Shown here: piece by piece, positions 33,791-48,700 of the stretch | Numbering within the stretch: the first letter of the stretch is position 1 | How the letters are laid out: each line of letters opens with the position of its first letter | Assembly: GCF_004379255.2 (NCBI RefSeq) | Contig: NC_056041.1 | Coordinates: 4,898,001 to 4,962,000, forward strand | Direction: 5' to 3' | Length of the DNA stretch: 64,000 nucleotides | DNA from: Salvia splendens | Taxonomy: Eukaryota > Streptophyta > Magnoliopsida > Lamiales > Lamiaceae | Position numbers and translations under genes: made by a program | The notes under the pieces: model-generated | What the model saw: only the letters and a program-made list of their open reading frames with translations | Told to the model about the DNA's origin: nothing | Databases searched by the model: none

Positions 33791-36033
33791 TCACGCAGTT
33801 TCCACTTCTTGTTTTGGGATGCTTGCTTCCTGTTTTGGCACACTTTGTTCTATTTGTTTTGTCATGGGGATGTATCTCCAACAGCGCTTGTGGACACCGC
33901 TGATTTTCTTCGGGGCATCTGCAGCCGGCAAGCCTGCAATAGTCAAACCAATTTAATCTTAACCCATCATTGGCATTTCATCCATAAGAAAACCAATCAA
34001 ATGTTTTCTTGTAACATAGAAGTGGTGGGTGATTACTGTTGTTAACATGCAGTTTTTCATTCTATGTAAGAACCGTGTTACTGCAGCATTGGGCAATTAA
34101 AGAAACATGAAGAGGAATTGCATCACACTGGAGTACTAAATAAGTACCACGGCACACACATTACTGGAAAAGTCATATTAATGCCTTAAGAGTTAAGCCA
34201 ATCTAATGCCCGTTGAGAAGCTGCCCTGTCCATGCTTGAAAGGTTGGTGCTTTCAGCCCGGTGTCTGACAAGTATTTACAGACACCTTCGGAGACTAGAT
34301 TTCGCCAGGGTCGAGATTGTGAGTTTAAAATACAGGCTGGCAAACAGTGTAAGTAGCACAGCCCAAAGCAATTGCTCAAAGATTATTCAATTTGCTCTAG
34401 ACGCATGCTTTGCAGCAAACTAACAGTGAATATAAGCATATCATAATTATTAACATCTTCCATTAGAGAATCTAGAAAAACATGCTTAAACAGCAAAAAA
34501 AATGGAGTGCTTAAACATCCACCTTGTTGAAGGCCAAAGAAAGTCACAGCACAAGCACCTTAAAATCACACCAACAATTTAGTGAGTTTCTGTTAACTTC
34601 ATGGTATAAAGAATTAGGTGCGATGCCTCGCAGACTGGCAATTCAGGACACCATTACGACAGCCTAAAGCAATTATTTTAATCATACTGAATCTAAAGCT
34701 ACAGAGCTAGCAAAAATAAATCCTCTTGAAGTATGTTTCTTTATGTGAGGCCTAGATCTGGTTAATGTCCGCTTTGAATTAAAGGATATGACTATATGAG
34801 GATGGATTTGAGGTTCAAGGTAGCAGATCCATTGTCAAAAAAACTTGTGTAAGGCTGTAAGCTCAACCTGTCGGATGGGTCAAACGTCTGGATTCAAGCA
34901 CATACTGATACCATATTTGTAATTTTAACAGTGTTTTAAGTGTTCAGATAATGGCCATGACCCATCCAACAAGATTTCTTGATCCATTGCAATTTTTTGC
35001 AGCGAAGGATTTAAGAGATGAATTTTCAAACTCTCACCCTCATTTCCATGGTCGGAGCTGAACACCTAACTCCAAAAAATTAAATAAAATCAGACACTAA
35101 AAAAATGCACATGGACATGATATTTTTCAAAATTTGGGGAAACTATACTGCTCAGTTTGAAATCCAATCTCAATCTAATGGATTTCAAATCCATTTAATT
35201 CATATCAAACCCCTCGATTCAAAGACCACCCTAGAGTCTTTTAGGTATTGAACCTTTGTGTTGCAGAATTGATCCTCACAGAAGCGTAAGTTCCCTCTCT
35301 AAATACAAAATACAAAAATCTATAAGTTCAACAGGCAGTAACATTGGTTTAGAACTTTATAAAAACCTTACAAGATTAATTTCGTACATCTCCCGGAGGA
35401 AAATGAGAGCTTTATCTGTAAAAAAGAAGAGATTATCTCTTTCTAGTCCAAAACATTTATCATACACAATGTGAATGAATGAAAGTTCAATAACAGGAAA
35501 AAGCTAGATCAAATCAACAAAACCATCCAAACAAAGGTAAAGCATACACACTGTCTCAATAAATTACATAACAAAGATAGTAGAAATCAATTACCATTTT
35601 TGTGAGCAATCCCCCAAGCTTTCCCATGTCTTCCATCCTACAAAATTCATAAATTAATATAAACAGTTCCTTACAAACAGACTCCAAAACCCTAACACAT
35701 TAGGGCAAAACGGGTGGAGAAGAAATCGCATAGAATTTAAGCATAGATTACTTTGTAGAGATTGATTTTGGTGATCTCGTAGGAGACCTCGGCCCAGTGA
35801 GTTTTGGCCATGTGATAGCCAAGGCCCCAGTTGGGAAGAAACTGGGCCACCTCGAAGAGATTCTTCTTCTTCTTCCGCTTCGGCTTCTTTGCTCCGTCGG
35901 CCGCCGCCACGTCGGCGGGGGAGGTGGTGGTGGAGGTGCTAAGACCGCGCAGGAAGGCGAATGATGTTCTGAAGAGGTCAGAAGCTCTTCCTATGGAAGT
36001 GGTGGCTCTTTTCGCAATGAGGGAAGTCGCCAT
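33791..36033 (-). CDS. Mitochondrial small ribosomal subunit protein mS34
   Basis: Three exons, 36033-35752, 35637-35595 and 33933-33791, join in phase to 155 residues. The N-terminal 35-40 residues are Arg/Ser/Thr-rich with almost no acidic residues, a mitochondrial presequence. The core NLFEVAQFLPNWGLGYHM, AKTHWAEVSYEITKINLYK, DGRHGKAWGIAHKNG and KKISGVHKRCWRYIP matches the plant proteins annotated as 28S ribosomal protein S34. It is a structural component of the mitoribosome small subunit. The tail after the conserved core repeats PKQE (PKQEASIPKQEVETA) and may be lineage-specific. Intron 2 is 1.66 kb, large for so small a gene. Confidence 0.85.
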
Positions 36034-36708
36034 TTTCGTGAGGGCACCTGATTTGGCTTGCTGTTTCTCGAGGCTTATGGTTTCTCACTAACCCTATGCT
36101 ATGAATATCTCTATCGCGCAGTCGCAAGTACTATAAAAAATCGGAAAAATGAAATGAAAATAATTAAAGTTAAATTGGTCAATAATAATCTGACCTTTTG
36201 ATTTATTAAGAAAAAAAAAACATAATTGTAATTTATTTGCATATTTTCTGCAATTTCTCCTCATATTTATTTATAATCTACAAGATCATTTAGTTTAGAT
36301 TTTGTAGCAATTTTATAAAAACAAATATAGAGCCATGTACTCATGTCTTGTAGTAGAGGATTATCCGAGTGAAGTCGGTAATAAGATTTAATATCACAAG
36401 TTCAAACATCATCAAAATAACTTCATATTTTCATTTATAATGTACAACAATGAATTAGTAAAACATCACTCAAAACAAGATACTATCTTGATGAAACAAA
36501 ACAATTTTTCCATAAAGTACAGTATTTCCAAATGTATATGAAAGATGAAAGGTGTGTCACTATTTTGCTACTTAATATCTAAAACGCGTTTCTGCCGATA
36601 TAAACTTCATAAAATTTACGTAGCTCTCATCTCACAACAACTCTCCTAGCAATTCTAGTGTACAACAAGTGTGGTTAATTAAAATCAGTAAAGCAATGTG
36701 CAAGTGAA
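36034..36708. other. Short intergenic between mS34 and SKI2
   Basis: The interval contains the mS34 promoter (left side) and the SKI2 3' UTR (right side). No gene is seen. Confidence 0.4.
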
Positions 36709-39700
36709 TTAGACCCCAGTAATGTACAAGCTTGCAGCAAACACAATATCCCTCTTTATCGCGTTCGAAGCAGTTTCCATTTTCTTGTGAAGTGCAGAGT
36801 TCCCCATAATCGCTGCTGCATTTCTAAATTCGCGGCATGTTTCATCCAACCTTACTATCGTCCTAACAATCATACCCTCAGGAACATCGGTGAGTTCACA
36901 GATGTCCGCAAACGGGGTGCCCTGTCAATTCAGCATGCCAGCATTAGACAAATGAGCATTGATAAGTTTAATGAATTCATAGAAAACCAGATTTGATTAT
37001 CAAGCAAGTATACAGTTTCACTCAGCTCTACTTTCTCCAAAACCTTGCACACCAATAGTTTTCACTCAATTCCCAATCCCACCCCAAGATTATTGTGACT
37101 TACAGTGATTCATCATCAGAAAACATTTCTGATGGTGTTTCTAGAAATCAAGGGTCCAACGGATATAAGGTCCAGAGTTTTCATGGATTCAAACCTAATT
37201 AAAATGGCTAGTATAAAGCTAGTAGGATAACAGGTGGTAGGGTAGGTTTAGATAATGGGAAGAGAGGATACCTTTGCCCATTCATACACAACTTCAACCA
37301 GACCAAACTTTAGATTATCCCTGGCATATTCCTCAGGATCAACCTGCACTTTGAATTCTGCTTGAAGCTTTCCGAGTCTTATTGCCGTGTCACACAATCT
37401 AACGTACAGGCAAAAGATATTACTATTTAATACAAGAAGCAAACATCAAACCATACAGTTACACCTTTGAACAAATTTATATCAAGATCATGAATAAAGA
37501 GCCAATAAATTAATGTAGAGTATCAATTCAGAGAAATATGGAGGGATTTGACAGAATCCAATTCCAAATTGGAAAGATAATTACTATTCTTGCAAATTAT
37601 GATCACAAGCTAAGTATCAACTTAAACTAGACTGAGACAGTAAATATATTTATTTAGTATCTTCACTATAATAGTGTGATGCACAATTAGAAAGAAAAAG
37701 CAACAAAATATTTTGTACAATAATGATTATGAGGTGCTACTCTGGGATTCTACATCTACTCCATTTGGCTTGCTCATGATGCAAGTTCGTATTAGATAAG
37801 CATTTTGAATTAGATAAGTTGCAATTTGTCCAAAGTAAACAGGTGAGGACTGTTGAACAGTTTGTATTTATGTTTCCTGGTATATATCACTACTTATTTA
37901 GATAGACCTCGTACGGTATCCTGGTAGGTAGACACTTTTATTTGAGGATTAGATTCTAACCCAGCCTCCTCTCCCTCTATATATACAAGAAAATATGTAC
38001 TCCTTGTGTAATACACTGAAAACATGTGCTTCTTTCATGATTTTTACTCCAGAAAGGACTATGCAAGGCGTAGCAATTATATTAATGCTCTGAAAAATTA
38101 AGTATGCATCATAAATCACAGCATCAAAGCTCGAGTTTGTCATTATTCAAGGTCTAGTGTATTAAGACTTTGTGAAGCAGCTATTATGATGACAGTAAAT
38201 GAAAATAATTAAATGTTTCTTTTATCCTCAATTGTGGTATAAAATGCATCTACGCACCCCCACTCCCCAGTGTAACCGATGTATGCAATATTTGCTTCAG
38301 GTTCACGGAAATCCTTTACCATACATATAACATAATATCAATATAAAAGAAATAGCTCAGGTCTCTCTCTCTCTCTCTCACACACACACTATCGCATAGA
38401 TATAATTGTGAGCTAAGCTTTGCATAGGAACATTTTTAGGGGAACAAGAACTTTATGAGATAAATACCAAAAAAGTTAAATTAGTTAGTACCTCTTTTTA
38501 GCTTGAGCGAGCCTAGGTGTTAGAGAAGGTTCAGAAGTGTTCCTCTGCTGAAAGACGAATGCAGACATAATTGCCACAGCTTCTTCTGGCTCCAGGTCAT
38601 TTAGTTGATTCTCAAATAAGCATTCCGTACATATCAACTCCTCTCCAGAATTCATTTCACAAGCAACCCTACCTTTAAGTTGTACTACAAGATCAGCATC
38701 TATGCATCCAATTTCTTTCAAAACATCAATCTGCAGGGACAAGACTTTCTTGTTAAATAAATTACTGTATTTAAGTTTTGCTAACAGATGTTTCTGATAG
38801 TGTAGAGAGACCACATACCCTGCCCTGAAAGTCAGGCATCTGCTGAAGTGCTTCATCGGACATTTGAAATTTTAGATCATTTACTTCCTCTTTGTGTCGT
38901 TTCAATTCCCGAGCTAACTTAACGTTCTCTTCCAGTTTGACACAACCGTGGCACTTGCTTTCTGACATCTTCTGCAATAAGTTGGTCCATCTATAGTAAA
39001 CCTCAACAACATCCGGATTTTTCAGCTTCAAATCTGGCATAGAATACCTTTGCTGAGTTTAGTTATGTTACACAACAGACGAGGAGATGATAACATATGG
39101 GAAGAACAAAGAGTTGCAGTCCAAGGACAGCCAATAAAGATGAAAGCATATGAAATGAACAAATATGCAACCCAGAAATCAGAAGAAATGCAAATTATTT
39201 CCCAGCTTTCCATTTATTTCACTCAGCAGAACAAAAAACAATGAACAAATAGCTGCAATGGATGTCACATCTCACATGCCATTACTGTAACAAAAATCCT
39301 AATCTTAACGTGTGCATGAGCTAGAAGATAGCTCATAAAGTCATAATAATCAGATTCTGTGATACAGTAGGTGGACAGCTAGAGTTAGACATTCCATTCT
39401 TGATTGCCTAATAAAATACATACTCCCAACTGGTAGTTTAAAATTCATTTTTCTTGGTGTTTATCAATTATGAGAACATTTTGCAATAATTGTTTAAAGA
39501 TGCTTCAACCATAAGGTCACAATAATAAAGACAATTCCTTACAGTTCTTGCAAATATGTTGAATACCATATGGAGCTCAAGAAAATAAAAGAATACTATC
39601 TGACTGAAAAAAAATGCATAGCAGTATGCTTTCATACCTTTTACTGGATCCAAAGCTGGGGGGTACTTATTTCCATCAGATTTCAGAGACGACAGCTGCT

Positions 39701-42700
39701 GTACTGTAGATGAAAAGGCACCAGCACTACCCTCTTCAAGGAGTCGAACTTGGTCGATCTTTATTTTCTTATTGCATATGGATAAAAACTCATTATTCCC
39801 CACCTCTCTAACCTCATAACTGACTCCAGAAGCAGAACCACGGTAAGGTAGTTTTATGTTGACGGTTCCAGACCCTTTACGTGATGTGACTGTAGAACAA
39901 TATTCGTCTTGCAGGCCACGTCTGGATTTTGGAACCAAAACTTGGAAGTCAACATCTTTTTTGTCTCTACTATCTGATTGACTTGTCAAGATAGAAGGCA
40001 ATTCAGGAGTTAGCACTAGAACCAAGTATTGCTTGTAATTAGCTGAAGGGGTTTTCACAATAGCACCAAGCAGGTGATCTTGGGCCTGCAATTCATAAAA
40101 AAGAGAGAAAAAAGTGTTAGCTTGGATTTTGATAATAAAAAAGCAACTAGAAAACATACAACAAAAGGTTATGATTACATAAGCGATACCCATAACCTAG
40201 AAAACAGAATATATTTAAATCAAAACTATTTTAGCAGTAGCTTAATTTTTTATTCAGTATTCCTGTTCTTCGATAATTAGTAAAGGCTTTACATTTCCAA
40301 CATCAACTAGCATTGCGATTTGCGAACTCATCCATACGCATATTTTTAGATAAATGTAGTAATACTGTGGACTCACCAATTGTGATTTGACAATTACCAC
40401 CCTTCCCGGAGATAGATATTGTTGGGAAGCTGGAGAGAGCATAACCGCCTCTATTATCATGTTGCTGCGCTTTTCAGCTTCTGAGTACATCACATAATAG
40501 TCCTCTATAGCTGGTTCACCCTTAATGCATCTGCAACCACATTACAAGCTTATTGAAATTTCAAGAAATAAGTGGTATTGCAAAGAAGTCGTACTGACAC
40601 AGATTATTTAAAAGATCACCAGCAGGCTTGGAGTTTTGTGGCAATTTAGATAGTATTTAGCTTAGGGACAGGATTAAAAATAAGGTGACTCGTAATGAAC
40701 GGTGCCGAAAGGGTTTGCCAGGGATATCTGAGGTTATGCTAGGTTGGACATTTAGAGAGCTTTCAGAGCTCAACGTGCTGCTATGCTAGAAGTAACAATC
40801 CATGCATTTGACAAATAGCGATGATGTAACAAAGGCTTCACAATAATGTAATACCATAAAAAAAAATATAGCACTACTATTCAGGCATTCATACACCAAA
40901 ATTATTTTCTAAATTGTATTTAGAGGGCTTTCAGAGCTCAACATGCTGCTAAGCTAGAAGTAACAATCCATGCATTTGACAAATAGCGATGATGCAACAA
41001 AGGCTTCACAATAATGTAATACCATAAAAAAAATATAGCACTACTATTCAGGCATTCATACACCAAAATTATTTTCTAAATTGTATTTATCTACCATTGG
41101 AATGTTTATAGAAAATAGATGTGTTTAAGAAAAATAAAAAGATGTGAATTTAAGAGCAGATTTAATAAGGATCACGCTGCTTGGCAGCTACAATTTCACG
41201 GATCTTTGAGTATGCCATGCATTAGTAAAGCTTAATGTTCAAGCCACCAGCTAATGCATGTCAAATAGTTTGCACTCAAGCTGCTAAAAGTAGATTCTAA
41301 ATGCTTACTCAACAATTTTTTTAGGTTGGGCAAGCTTTCGCATTAGAAGTTGTTGCTGCTCTGGAAGTTTCTTCTGAGCATGAAATTCAGCAAAACTTCT
41401 TTTCAGCATGTCTTCCACCTAGAGTAACAATCCCACAAGAGACCAGCAAGGTGAGCAACTGATTTATGCAAGCTCAATGCATCAGCAAATATGATGTTTT
41501 AACTAACAAAAAGAACACACTCAGTATCTATCTCACATCAAGATCAGATCACTAGACACTAAACACAAAAATTCTCACCTTTGCTTGCTATCATAGATAT
41601 GAAGGTATTCATAGGAGAAAAAGCAGCTAAGCTCATTCCTAGTAGTCAAAGCACATTCTATAATAAACCAGTAAATTTTATCTAGCAGTTTAGACAAATA
41701 GATGGGTAAGTAGGTTAGCGGCCAGTTATGGTGTGTATTCTGGAGTAACAGTTGCACACGCAATGACATATGATATGAAGTTGAAACTAGTTTTCAAATG
41801 CACAAATTATACCTATAGTTAATAGACTAACTATCGTATACTCTCTCGAAGACAATCATAAGAGGTTTTATTAACTGTTTTAGAATATTCTCTATAGTAA
41901 ATATACCGTTGAAAAAACAAGCTTTCTTGAAATGGATAGAGAAAAATGCACTAGCACCATAGATAAAAATTTCTTATCAGATATGTACTGATCTTAGATC
42001 ACTTTAATGTTGTTTCAACCTTTAGAAGGAAAAGACTGATGTGAACTCAAGAGAAAAGATGTGAACTCAAGATCAGAGACCAGAGAAAAGATGTGAACTC
42101 AAGATCATTGTAAAAAAAACTTAACTTATTCATGAAAAAGCTATAACTACTGCTCAAAATTTAGAAAGGTTGTATAAAGTAATGGAACTGGCAGTCATGG
42201 AAATTTTCTAAGTCATTCTCATTTGGGTTCATCAGGTTCCTACCTTTAACTCTTCAACCCGAAGAAGGTGCAAGATCATGATATAAGTGAGTCGAAACTG
42301 AGATTCGAGCCTAGTTGCACTGCCAACTATAACATGCTTTAAATCCTTCTCTTCAGGAATCTCATCACGGCACAGCACAACTACAGTACCAATTTTATCA
42401 AGTCCTCTCCTGCCTGCACGACCGGCCATCTGTGTATATTCTCCGGGAAGTAATTGTCGAAATTCCTTGCCATCAAATTTCCTTAAGGAATCAAAAACAA
42501 CCTGTCAAAGACAAATGAGAATTTTCAAAATAAGATGTCGGTGGCAGAGAGTTCTTCAACATCTTAGCCTATTACTAAAATAACTGCGGACCAACAAGAG
42601 TGAGATCAAAGTAGCTCAAGTTTTCAACAAAAAATGTCACTAGATGTAAACTGAAAAGCATAAAGAGACAAGAAAATGATTGATGAGGCATTCATTTGCA

Positions 42701-45700
42701 GCAAGAAGTAATCAATGACGGCTGTAAAAATGAGATTGTAGTTCTTTTCATCATGTATAAGGAGACGCACACAGGAGAAGCTCATATCACCATCAAAGCA
42801 TGGCATCGGAAGTGGAAGATGAGGGGCATACACTACAAGGCATTCTGTCAGTCAGAATGAAATTTTGCCATTGCAGAGTACAAGATTTAGGTCCACTGGA
42901 GAAGGACAATTAAGGAGGACTTGTGGCACTATAACCAAGCAGCAGTGAATTGGAATATTAGACAACAAGCAAAAGACAAGATGTAGTGTGCACGTCATTT
43001 AGACTTATTTTAATGTTCTATTTTATCAGCTTATTACATTGAATTAAGTAGGAGGCTGAACACTGCATCATATACTATTACTCATGTCTCAGCAGGAATT
43101 ATCATGTCAAAACATAAGCCAGTTCTTCTGCGCCTGTTTTATTTTATATTGAATTAGAAGCATAATAGTGTTGTTATAGCTGCCTTCAAACAATCTTTAT
43201 TACTTTAATCAGAGTCGAATTATTAAATTTATTCAGCAACACCAGCAGTATCCAAGAACCAACACAAGCGCCTAAACATAAGGTAATTACAATCAAGCAA
43301 CCAATATAGCAAAATTGTGAAATAGATCATTTCTTCATAAAAAACAAAGTATACTGTTCAGTTTTCTTCATGTTTATATAATCAAATATAAGACCCAAAA
43401 TAAACCGGGGTGGTTAACAATTGACTTAGTGTCAGGCAAAGTTTAGTCAAGTAACTTGTTCTGCAAAACCTTCAATATCATAATGATTATCAGAATGATA
43501 TGAGCAACATACAAATCTAGGTAATGGTGTTACTTAACCAAGCTCCTTCTTGACCTACTAAAGGCAAACCTAGAGAATATTAGTAAACATTGAACTTGAT
43601 ATATTAGCCAGAGAAGAGAGTGCCCAAAGAAGATGTAAAATCATCTCTAGTCATCTTCAGAGAAACTTACCGTTCTGGCTGGGGCATTGACTCCCATTGC
43701 AAATGTCTCTGTTGAAAATAGGATCTACAACATAGAAGTACTACAACATCAGACAACCCAAAGAGAAAAAAGCCTTGTACAAGAATTGTTTTGCATAAAA
43801 ACCATATCCTAATTCCAAACATAATGAATATATATACATAGGGTGTGGATCACATAAGAACTACATCATTAATTAGACCTAAGAATCAACAATCGTCCTT
43901 GTCCATTTAATCAAGCGGTTACAATTGCTAATTAAATCCTGATTTTTCGCAAAATTCAAATCACTCATGCGAGAATTTCACAAAACTGGCAGTTACCTTA
44001 TTCATACAACTACTTAGCTTATGCAAGTTTAATGTATTCAGGTGCATGCAAATGACCACCTTATGCAAGGATAAGGTATCGAAGATTCTTCCATTTTTTC
44101 CCAATGTTTATATATAAATAATATACATATATATAGACAGAGAGAGAGAGAGACGCATCTGTTTGGGATACTTAAGAAATGTTACTACCTCCGTGCATGA
44201 ACACTATGCAACATTGTTTTCACACAGATTTAATAAAATGGTTTGTGGGTGTATTTTTAGAGGATAAAGGATATTACTAAAGATCCCACCATGTAACGAT
44301 AAGGTGGTTTTTTGGTAAATATATGGTTGTTTGTAAGGTTAAAATATAAATTAGAGTGTGGGGTCATGTCCTAAAAAAGAATTGTGGTATATTTTGTGGA
44401 CGACAAAATAAGACAAATTGTTGTATAAGACAATTGTTCTCACTTTAGCCCTTATCTTCTACTAGATTTACAAGCTCTCTCATAGTTTTTGTCGTCTCTA
44501 GGCACAACTAAAATCCCCACAAAATTAAAAATGATAATATGCCAAATTCAGTAACTTGAATTTAAATACTTCCTCCACCTCATTCAAAGTGTCTCGGTTT
44601 TCTAGGCATGAGTGTTAAGTAAATGTTACTGTATTAGAGTATAAAGTATAAAATGTATTGGGCCACATGTGTTTTTAGAAAGAGAGAGAAAATTCAAAGA
44701 CAATTACACAACTAAAAGCACTTGTTGTTTCTCATAATGGAATGGGACAATCAAAAAGGAAAGTAAGACACTTCGAATGGGACCGAGAGAGTATATTTGT
44801 TGGGATAGTTATAAGCGGGTACACACACTTGTATGTGTCTATATAGGCATGTATATATGTACTCAAGACTCAAGTACTGAAGTACATATGTGTGAGCCCG
44901 CTCTAGTATATCCACCTGTGGCAATATATTAAAACGAAGGGCTATAAACAAGCTGGCCAGCATTGAAGAAAGCTAAATCCTCTGATATTGAACCTATGGA
45001 TAATTCAACTCAAGCTATGAAAACACTTAACTCCATCGAGATATGTGAAACTACCATGTTACCTTGACAACCCCACGACAAAAGAGCATTTCAACAACTT
45101 CCTTGACTATAGGAAGCAAGCCTGCATGGTGTACTCCAATGCCCCTCCGCAGAAGACCTTGGACTCTGACAACCTATGGAATACATGCATATCAAGCCCA
45201 GCATCCACAACTTGTTGCAATCAATCAATTCAGTTCAAATATAAAACCTGTGGCAGATTTTTGTCTGATCCTTTGAGCCTCGAGAATGCTTTATCACAAA
45301 AGACCCTGATTTCACTTTTTTCGGAGCTAGTTGTGAGGTCTGTCCCAGTCAAGTTGTCTGCAGATTTATCACAGCGGTTCTTGGAGAAGCAGAAAATAAC
45401 AACCTGTGCACATGCATCAACCAGTTGAGTAAATGCTCTTACTTCTCAACAGGAAATGAAATCCATATCATAGTGTTAAGTAGAAGGTATCTGAATTGAT
45501 GGATAGAGTTGAGTACTTATTGTATAAGAACAACTTTGAGTTGAGTACCTATTGTATAAGAACAACTTTATTTAGCAATTTTAAAAGTGTTTTTACATCA
45601 TGATGGATTTCAGCTTCTTAGCACCAGTTCTAAACTATGAAGTGGACTTGAAAAACAGATAATACTCGTGAATTAGTTCCCAACTCTTTCTTCTAATACA

Positions 45701-48700
45701 GTTATCTATGGCACATCACCAGAAGTTCTTAAATTTTATTTTTCAAACACTAGGCAATCCAAAACTTGGAAACACCTTAAACAAATGGCATAATTTTAAC
45801 TTCAGGAAGTATGATATATGACTATAAAATAGAATTATTTTTCAGGGGACCAAAGAAAAATATAGTGTATAACTTCTCAAGCATACAGGTAGGAGGGACT
45901 TCTTTGAAAGCTTGTTGATAAGTGACAGCCATATAGAAGCTTCTGATCTCCTCGAACCCCAATTGTTACTTGTGCCGCTTTGAGTCCCCCGGTTAGCTCC
46001 AGAGAAGTTCACTGCATTGTGTGATGCAGCGTGCTTATTCTGTTTTGCATGAGAAAAACTTTCATGCCTCTTGGACCTTTCATTGGCCACTGAAGAACCA
46101 GAGTAAGATCCTGAACCACTAACTGTAGCTGAGTTCTTTATCTTGTGAAGATCTTTGGCAGCTTTTAATCCTTGAGGGATCATCTTTTCATTTTCACAGA
46201 TTTTATAAAGCTCTCCAGAATAAAAGAGGCAATGTTCCAGTGGGACTGGTCTTTTTGTGGTCCTAAACAAGTTTTAAAATCATAAATGATAATTTGAAGA
46301 TAGAAGGAAAAAACAATCTGACAGAGAACGAGCTAAAAAATCACATCCTCAGAGGAGGTGAGGAATAGAGTTAAGTTTAAGTTGCTAGGCCACTTGTTGC
46401 AAGAATTGGAGTGTATGAGAGGTAGGATTAACTTATTAAGGGTTAACAGGCGAAGATATTAGAACATCTTAGTTTAATTTTTTGTAATATTATAGGAGAT
46501 TTAACACAGCTCTATTTTCTGTATGTATTTCTGCTTATTTTTGCATATTCCTTTTCTTGAGGAAGTAAGCATATCTTTGTATGCATAGAACTGTGTATCA
46601 TATTCTTAAATCAAGCAAACAGCACATTAACCTATTTGTTCTGTAACTTTGCTTTCTTTATGCATATTTTACAGCTTATTCATTTTTTTTATTTTCCTAT
46701 CCCTTTTCTAGGAAAGTAGTAGGTATTATCTTGGTATGTACATAACTGTGTATTCCTATCCTTGCAAATTCACATTCTTTGCCTTAGTGTTTCTCTTCTC
46801 TGTAACTTTAACTATGATGATTACCTCATCCAATAAACTATCGTTTCTTAATCCCACAAAAAAAAAGTACTTCCTCCATCCCACCAATATATTCCACTAG
46901 TCCTTTTTGGGACGCCCAAATTATAGGCCATTTTCCTAATTTTAATTATCCTAATTCATTCTTTTACCAGAATATCCTTATTTATTATTTGTGGAATAAA
47001 TAAGGATCCAACAGAAAAACTATGTAAAGTACATTATCCAAATTATTGAATGTATTTTCTTAATAAGCGTTAAACTTAAAGTGGACTAAATTGGCGGGAC
47101 AGAGGGAGTATATTTTTGTGCATAAGAACAGCAGGCAGTTTGACTCATAAAAATGCAAATGGACACATCAAGAAACTATACTGACCCAGTAACTCTAATT
47201 TCCTTTTCCTTTGTCCTCCCAATCCAGTCAGCAAATTCGATTGTGTTTGGTACCTACAGTACTGAAAATATCATTCTAGACACCACCAGGATAAAATAAC
47301 AGATTCTAGTCACACAATCAAAACACTTTGCAGTTACACATAAATTGGCAAAATTTAAATAACAAAAAACCAATCAGGGAAATCTTTATCCAGAAGTGAC
47401 AGATTCAAACAAGTCAATATGCATAATGACAAGACAATAGTCTTCAATCTAATATTGGGCATTTAAAAATTCTCCAAAAAAGTCTCAAAGTGACCATTCA
47501 AATAGATGCCATAAAACAAAATAAAGGTTCAGCGTCACGTGATAGGAAGATTGTTTCAAATGAAGGTACTAGGAATACTGTTTCATATGGAGTGAACAAG
47601 TGTATAATTAAAAAAATTGCAGATGCAACAATATTCTTCTGGTGGTGGGTAAGCATACAATCTTATCCCTAGGTCGTCTTCTTCTGGTAGAAGGAATTTT
47701 CGAACAATCTAATTAAAAGATGGAATATCCTAAGGAGAAGGAAATAGCTTGGTTGTGCTAGATCTGCATTTATATGACCAGCGTCAATTAATTTATTTGA
47801 CAATTGACACCTAATGTTACAACCTTTTGAATATGATACATAAGTCAAACAGTAAGCTCAAATTCAAAATGAATATGCACGTATTACTGATAGCAGTGAA
47901 CTTACTATTACTTTTTATGTAACAAGATCAAATTCAGAGTGCAGGGTAAGAAATTCAACCAAGTAGAAAAATTGCAATATTATCACTAATTTGATATCAG
48001 TAATAATAAAATATAAATCAGAAGAGGTACATACCGTTGCTGAAAGTAGCACAAAGTTGATATGCCTGGGAAGCATGATGATAACTTCTTCCCAAACCAC
48101 CCCTCTTTCAACATCATTGACATAATGTACTTCATCAAATATAACCTATCTTTCCAAACAAAAAGTAAACAAACAGCAAGAGTCTCAGAAGTACACACTA
48201 CACAGTAAGGCAAAAGGAATAAATAACTAAGGTTGATGGGTCATGGAAGATCCAATCAATATAGAGACAGATGACACACACTCCAAAAGGAAATCTCACC
48301 CATTCAATGTCACGTATGATATCAGCACCCCTATAGAGCATTGATCTTAATATCTCCGTTGTCATGATCAGGCAAGAAGCCTCAGGCCTCAAGCTAACAT
48401 CCCCAGTTAGGAGTCCAACATCAAATTTTCCACAAAAATCTCTGTACTTCTGATTGCTGATGGTCTTAATAGGAGCTGTATACACAGCTCTTGTACAGTG
48501 CTGCAAGTTTAAAAAGCTTTTAGCATTACTATAATTCACAGTACATGCAGACCATTAACACAGTATTTTGATAAATTATCAATCACAATCTCTACAGACC
48601 ATTGAAACACTACCGTCAATCTCCAAAGGGTTACAAAATAAGGCCCTTGATTGGGGCAAAATCAACAGAACAAACAAAAGCTATTAAATGGATATCATAT

